64,000 nucleotides of DNA from Straminergon stramineum (taxonomy: Eukaryota > Streptophyta > Bryopsida > Hypnales > Calliergonaceae): positions 26,144,906 to 26,208,905 of the forward strand of contig OY987264.1 of assembly GCA_963920665.1 (NCBI GenBank), written 5' to 3'. Positions 59,501 through 64,000 of this stretch are shown here, in pieces. The stretch's first letter is position 1. Every line of letters begins with the position of its first letter. Both the position numbers and the translations under genes were made by a program. The notes beneath the pieces were generated by a model that was not told the DNA's origin, did not search any database, and saw nothing but the letters and a program-made list of their open reading frames with translations.

Positions 59501-60450
59501 ATTAGAAAGCTTGAGGTTTGGCAAGGTTTGGAGAAACTAAAAGTTTACTTCACTGGTTTGACTTTGAGTAATAAAGAGATCACAGATTTCAAGTTAGAGG
59601 TTGAGGCATGGGGGCGATCATACATTGCTGCCTTTGGTGAACATCACGTCACCCATTATATTGTAAGTATTGCTTTTGGGATGCCTTTGATGTTACTTTT
59701 GCAAACTATCAAGCTATATTGCTTAACTTTGATTATTGCATGACTTTCATTGTGTTTAGATTTTGATTGAATAGTGACTTTAATTGAATAGCGAATTGTA
59801 CAGTTTAGTTATAAAATTCTCAGGCTTGTAACTATAGCTAGCTTATTAGATGAGCTATAGCACTTGCAAATCATTTGGGCAATTTGAAACGACCTACCCA
59901 AAGAGAATCAACCTACCCAGAGAGTATAGTCCATGAAATTCGAAGTATTATTGAAGCAATTTTTTTCATTGTGCCAATTGATCTACACATTGGTAACTTT
60001 GTTTCTTTTTTGGCAACACATTTTCGTCAAGCATGCATCATGGTTCGTCAATAAATATGGAAGCCTTAGTGTGTGGTCATGTCAAGGCATGGAATACTCC
60101 CATTATGCTGCAAAAGCAGCGTACAACAAACATATGCAACATGGAGGAGGTAGATCCAAAAAAAGTCCACTGGTCTAGACATACCAACACTAGTATAGAA
60201 TCATTCATCACCGGTTCAGGGAGATCGAGAAAAAAGAACAACTTCAATTTGATAATAATGCATTTCAGAATTCTAATGTTGGAATTGACATTGAAACACG
60301 AATTTGGATTAGAAGAGAGGTTGTAGCTAACTCTAGTGCTAAAGCACATGCTTCTCTATGGAGAGATAAATGCAATCGAATTGTAAGCAAGTATGTGCCA
60401 AAAAGCCAAGAATCTCAAGCTATTATTGTCATCAACAAGACAATAAACTG
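56585..60450 (+). pseudogene. Decayed transposase-like gene, unclassified family
   Basis: One long coding trace on the plus strand. It opens at ATG 56585 (MEGSTTIDLPYKIQVSLNP), shifts frame near 56750, then continues as a coiled-coil-rich region (QREQELENRQLVESESLHRE) and a region around 57861-58091. In-frame stops are TAG 57600, TAG 57639, TGA 57717, TGA 57825 and TGA 58089; another frameshift lies near 58200. A good intron (58334-58478, GT-AG) joins FTPAG to LVGKPLIF. Later blocks are ADMKTIKYMYGLNHG with YIYC (~58.8 kb), MDRVHMCTLHVFN (~59.15 kb), KHGGNVIIFIDGK (~59.3 kb) and MEYSHYAAKAAYN with QHGGG (~60.1 kb). Acidic residues followed by a C-x-C/CxxC-like motif, a GGN block and a late Glu recall DDE-type transposases, but I cannot assign a family. 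A CACTA MITE interrupts it at 56964-57296. Confidence 0.6.
56964..57296. mobile_element. CACTA-type foldback MITE inside the pseudogene
   Basis: 333 bp, ends CACTATAACAAAACATGG and CCATGTTTTGTTATAGTG, flanked by GAG (56961-56963, 57297-57299). Almost the whole element pairs with itself: arms of about 150 bp around a loop near 57130. Removing it and one GAG restores an uninterrupted reading frame across the site (RKSLE joined to VLKQREQ), so it entered an already existing coding sequence. The plus-strand frames within it are inverted-repeat artefacts. Confidence 0.92.
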
Positions 60451-60627
60451 AACTAAATAGTAGGTTGGACCAGCACTTTCTTTGGAGGTATCACCTCTCT
60501 AGCAATCACATTCTTCTCATTGAGTTGATTGATCTACACATTGGTTGAGTATGAAGTAAGTAACTTTCTGAGAGTTAATCTGTTCATCATCATTGATTGA
60601 CATTGTTTAAAATGATATATTGTAACT

Positions 60628-61838
60628 TCAATAAAATTGAAAGACAAGGCTATGAGTATGTAACTTTTTAATTGGGTGACCATCTTGAATGATAGACATG
60701 TTGAAGTCCTCGGGTGCAGTAGATCCAAGCACAATCTCGATTTCAGATCTCAGGGATGTTAAGGGCCAATTATACCCAACTTCAATTTCTTGTTGCCAAG
60801 CCCCCATTACGCACTCAACCATGACAATTTGGATATGTTCTTGTTGGTCTATTTGCTCCCATACACCGCTAGCTTTGAGCCTCAATTTGTTGAATTGGAA
60901 ATTCACATATAGTGTTGACCTCCCTATGTGGTAATTAAAAAGCACAAAGCGAGGATCATCAATGCATTTGATTTCATTTGCCATCAATACTATTGACTCG
61001 TTCCACCCATTGTCCATTAATGAAGCAAAGAGCTCCTCTAAAATGTGTTTGAAGACAAATAATGTAGGCGTTCTATGGATATTACTAGCTACAACAAAAA
61101 GATCCACCATAACATTAATTGGCATGAACCAACTAATTCGTGTTCTTTTGCTACCAGTACTTGGCTTGCAAGCACATTTAAAATCTTCTCTCATTTGTGC
61201 ACGAAATGCTTCCGTAGTTGTTATATTAAGTAAAGGCCATGTTGGATCATTGAAATTTGGTAGTGGAATTGGATTCGTATAGCCATAGTCATTGACATTG
61301 TTACCATGTGGGATATATTCAGCATTGTAGAAAAAAACAAAGTCCTGTAGTAACTCCCTATGATTTCGAGATCCTCGACTAGCTTCCCCAATATCAGCAT
61401 GAACAACACAAATCATTTGTAGGATACTATTAGGGCTGATCCAGTCTTTGTAACGACATGGGTACAAATCTATCAAACCAAAATAAGGAAAATTTTGATC
61501 AAACAGTGAGCTAAAAATTAGATCAAAATATAATTTCAATTTCCTCAATTCAAAGCTATAATTTCAACAAGAGTTGGATTCTAGAACTCTTACAATTGCA
61601 AGCACTAGATTGCATCACTGGTCATGTAGGGTTCATCTTTAGTTCACGCCACATGTATGCATGCTGGACTTTGACTTGAGTCACTATTCCATTTTGGACT
61701 TGAAATTCACAAACCCGAGCCTTATATGCACCATTGATTGAAGTTCTACCAGACTCATTAGAATGCAACCCAACCCAATTGTTCAACTTAATTTTCAAAG
61801 GGATATAATCGCCATCCTTGTCTCTCTCATTATACAGA
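60628..61838 (-). pseudogene. Unrecognised decayed gene, convergent to the transposase-like one
   Basis: Two coding blocks on the minus strand. The upstream block (~61838-61621) reads RDKDGDYIPLKIKLNNWVGL and continues to a TGA, with an in-frame TAG just before it. The downstream block is open from about 61465, after an acceptor-like GATAG, to the stop at 60628: ~280 residues including DLYPCRYKDWISPNS, MREDFKCACKPSTGSKRTR, SWFMPINVMVDLFVVASNIH and a C-terminal part (SLRSEIEIVLGSTAPEDFNM) faintly like a ubiquitin fold. No family recognised. Its 3' end lies about 180 bp from the 3' end of the plus-strand pseudogene, so both may belong to one element. An intact gene with unseen exons is the alternative. 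Confidence 0.45.
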
Positions 61839-61849
61839 ACTACGCTCTA

Positions 61850-62728
61850 TACATGACTCTACAGCCTCATGATCGCAACCCTAAAACCACCCCTAATCGC
61901 AATTTGACTACTAACTATACAACATCTTGCTAAAATGAAGCAGCACAAAGCAAAGCCAATTATAAAAATCCTCCCAGCAAAAGTTTGGAAAACCGACACA
62001 AATTGTTTTCCCACTCATCCAGCAAGTCCAATCTTCCCACCCAACTTTTGTCCTCCACATGCCTTGAAGGAATGAAAACCAACCACTTGGCCGTCATGAG
62101 ACCCAATGGCCGCATTTCGACCACATCATACCATTGTTATGATTGAATTTGTCAAGCGGGCAGGGCATTTATTGTATACCATAGCTGTCATAAACTCGTG
62201 GCCTTGCCTAGGCTTGAATATTTTTCTAATGTTACTTACATCATAATTTATTTTGCCAAAACTATTCAAATCTACATCCACCTCCTCCTCTAAACTCTTA
62301 GTCTAAAAATCCATGTGGCTAGAATTAGACAAACCATTTTTCAATTCCATTGCATGGAAATGTGCAACATTTGCAAGAGGGTAATAGAAATAGTTTGCTA
62401 GCATGATTATAGGAAGTACTTGAAAAGTGGAGGGGAGCAAGTTTCCAACTTTTGGAAAACTAATTTCAACATTAAACTTGAACTTTTGGGTTGATTTTAG
62501 TTTGACAATAAGACAAAGTTCTACCTAAAATGTGATTTCTCCCTTCTGACAAGGCAAAGCTACTTCTAAAATATAGTTTCACCCTCGTCACATAGAAATC
62601 AGCCAAAGCAATTCTAATTTTAAACTTGAAATTTGTTTTCTAATTTCAACTACACATGGAAGTACAACCTAAAGCCAACAAAACTTTACAATAATATAGG
62701 ATGAGACACATTCTATTTTGACTATTTA
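61850..62728. other. Spacer, no gene seen
   Basis: Moderately AT-rich, no supportable coding block beyond the possible decayed 5' part of the preceding minus-strand pseudogene. Confidence 0.4.
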
Positions 62729-62948
62729 ACCCAGAAAAGACACTGGACATTTAGTGTCCAATGAATGACAAGGCATTGTCCTATGTAGGATAGAAATTCA
62801 ACTATTCATCCTTGGAATTAGTGGTGGAAAGTAGAGATCTTCTACAATACTTTGACTTCAAATGAGCTCTTTTGATTTTTATAATACCAATTATTCCCAC
62901 AGTTTCAGAAATGATGATTTCCACATGGACCCCCGCATCCTTCCAGGG
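62729..62948 (-). mobile_element. Family A MITE, copy 6 (reverse)
   Basis: 220 bp, flanked by TTA (62726-62728, 62949-62951). On the minus strand it reads ACCCTGGAAGGATGCGGGGG and GTCCATGTGGAAATCATC, continuing with GTAGAAGATCTC and AAGGATGAATAGTTG as in the other copies, and closes with GGACACTAAATGTCCAGTG. Confidence 0.8.
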
Positions 62949-63059
62949 TTAAAAGAAGAATTGATCTACCATTTATGATATATTTTCAGCTCTAGTGATC
63001 TTATGGGATTAAGATGTCAAAGATACTTATAAGAGTCACTTTCCATTTTGTATATATTC

Positions 63060-63660
63060 TTAGCTTATCAATTGAAGTTTCATAAATGAGCACAAAGTCA
63101 AGTTTCAGAAATTAATACAAAATCAAATTTCACAAATGAACACAAGTTGAGCTTCACAGACGATTACGAACTGAAAGTTCACAGTGGCTATAAAATTGAG
63201 TTTCGCGAATGTATACAAAAATAAGAATTCACAGAAGGAAAAAAAAGGAGATATCACAAATGAATACAAAATTAAATGTCACAAATGAATACGAAGTACA
63301 ATTACATATGAATTTCACGAATAGAAAGGAAATGAGCTTTCACAGGTGAAGATTAAATAAAATTGCACCAACAAATGCAATGATATCTCACAATGAGAGA
63401 AGATGTAGTTTAAAAAAAAAGCACAAGAAACTTAACAGATGAATATGAAATAAAAGCTCAGGGAAATCGAACTTCAGAAAGGAAAAAAAAGGAAATGAAT
63501 AAAATTTCACAAATGAATACAAGACGAAATATTTCAAGTTCGTAGGAAATAAAGTTTAACAGATGAGGATAACATGAAATCAAGTAGGAAAAATGATCTG
63601 GAAATTCAGTAAGGAAAACGTAAAGGAAAATTCATCAGCGAAAATGACATGTTGCTTAAC
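63060..63660. repeat. Degenerate ~25 bp tandem repeat array
   Basis: Roughly twenty diverged units of the type TTTCACAAATGAATACAAAAT (GA/AG-rich on this strand). Clearest between 63080 and 63320. Non-coding, satellite-like. Confidence 0.7.
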
Positions 63661-63663
63661 ACG

Positions 63664-64000
63664 TCAATTACATCGAAGGAGCAATCTTGACACATGATAT
63701 CGATACACATTCTGAGGTAGTTTTCTGAGGTAGTTTTCTGAGGTTAGCAACTTACTGTGAGGTGGGCAAACACTCCTAGAGATACCAAGAGCATGTGTTG
63801 ATTGTTGGATATCGACTTCATTTTGAACCTGAATTACTTTTCTGAGATGAGAAGTTAATTGCACGTGTTTCAAAATTTCCAAGGTGAGCACACAGTCTAA
63901 AGACTTCATCAGAAATCACATGATACCCTGAGGGGTGGAAACAGGCTTCAGAAGGTACTTGACCTGTAGTAGTTGGAGAAGTCACACACGCCACCTTCAA
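63664..64000 (-). other. Possible edge of a gene running off the window
   Basis: Base composition is less AT-rich than in the array next door, and two overlapping minus-strand frames (63664-63909 and 63818 to the window end) are open, but neither shows a known domain. Three near-identical TTTTCTGAGGTAG units lie at 63709-63745. It could be the 5' part of a gene whose body is outside the window, or nothing. Confidence 0.2.

Overview
This is nuclear DNA of a land plant. Genes carry GT-AG introns, intergenic DNA is AT-rich, and non-autonomous DNA transposons typical of plants (CACTA, Tourist-like, Stowaway-like, MULE-like) are common. The gene set fits a spore-bearing plant with swimming sperm, probably a bryophyte and perhaps a moss. 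The main pointer is a MOK-type kinase, a family tied to cilia; a class II TCP factor with an R domain fits too. Species cannot be named from the sequence alone.

Layout. 0-2.8 kb: AT-rich DNA and one ~220 bp mobile repeat. 2.8-4.4 kb (minus): intronless class II TCP transcription factor, with a GC-richer upstream stretch to about 6.9 kb. 9.5-14.6 kb: AT-rich, essentially empty. 14.6-24.8 kb (minus): 13-exon MOK-like protein kinase whose introns hold at least nine mobile elements. 28.9-34.9 kb (plus): 10-exon FNBP4-like protein with two WW domains. 35-39 kb: old dispersed repeats. 39.6-44.3 kb (minus): 5-exon WRKY19-like cysteine/histidine repeat protein. 44.3-56.5 kb: upstream GC-rich stretch, then repeats, including a 1.85 kb TTA-flanked element, a MULE-like MITE and a 115 bp tandem array. 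56.6-61.9 kb: two decayed, convergently oriented coding regions, the larger resembling an unclassified transposase. 62-64 kb: another mobile repeat and a degenerate tandem array.

The four intact genes (TCP factor, kinase, WW adaptor, zinc-repeat protein) show no operon-like or pathway link. I rebuilt exon models for the three split genes by hand; in each, all splice phases close and the total length is a multiple of three. The most unusual content is the mobile DNA. Six copies of one TTA-targeting family are present, two with related empty sites elsewhere in the window. There are also nested and abutting insertions, a 34 bp perfect palindrome made of two CACTA ends, and a CACTA foldback inserted in frame-preserving fashion into the transposase-like pseudogene, whose stop codons all look like C-to-T decay.
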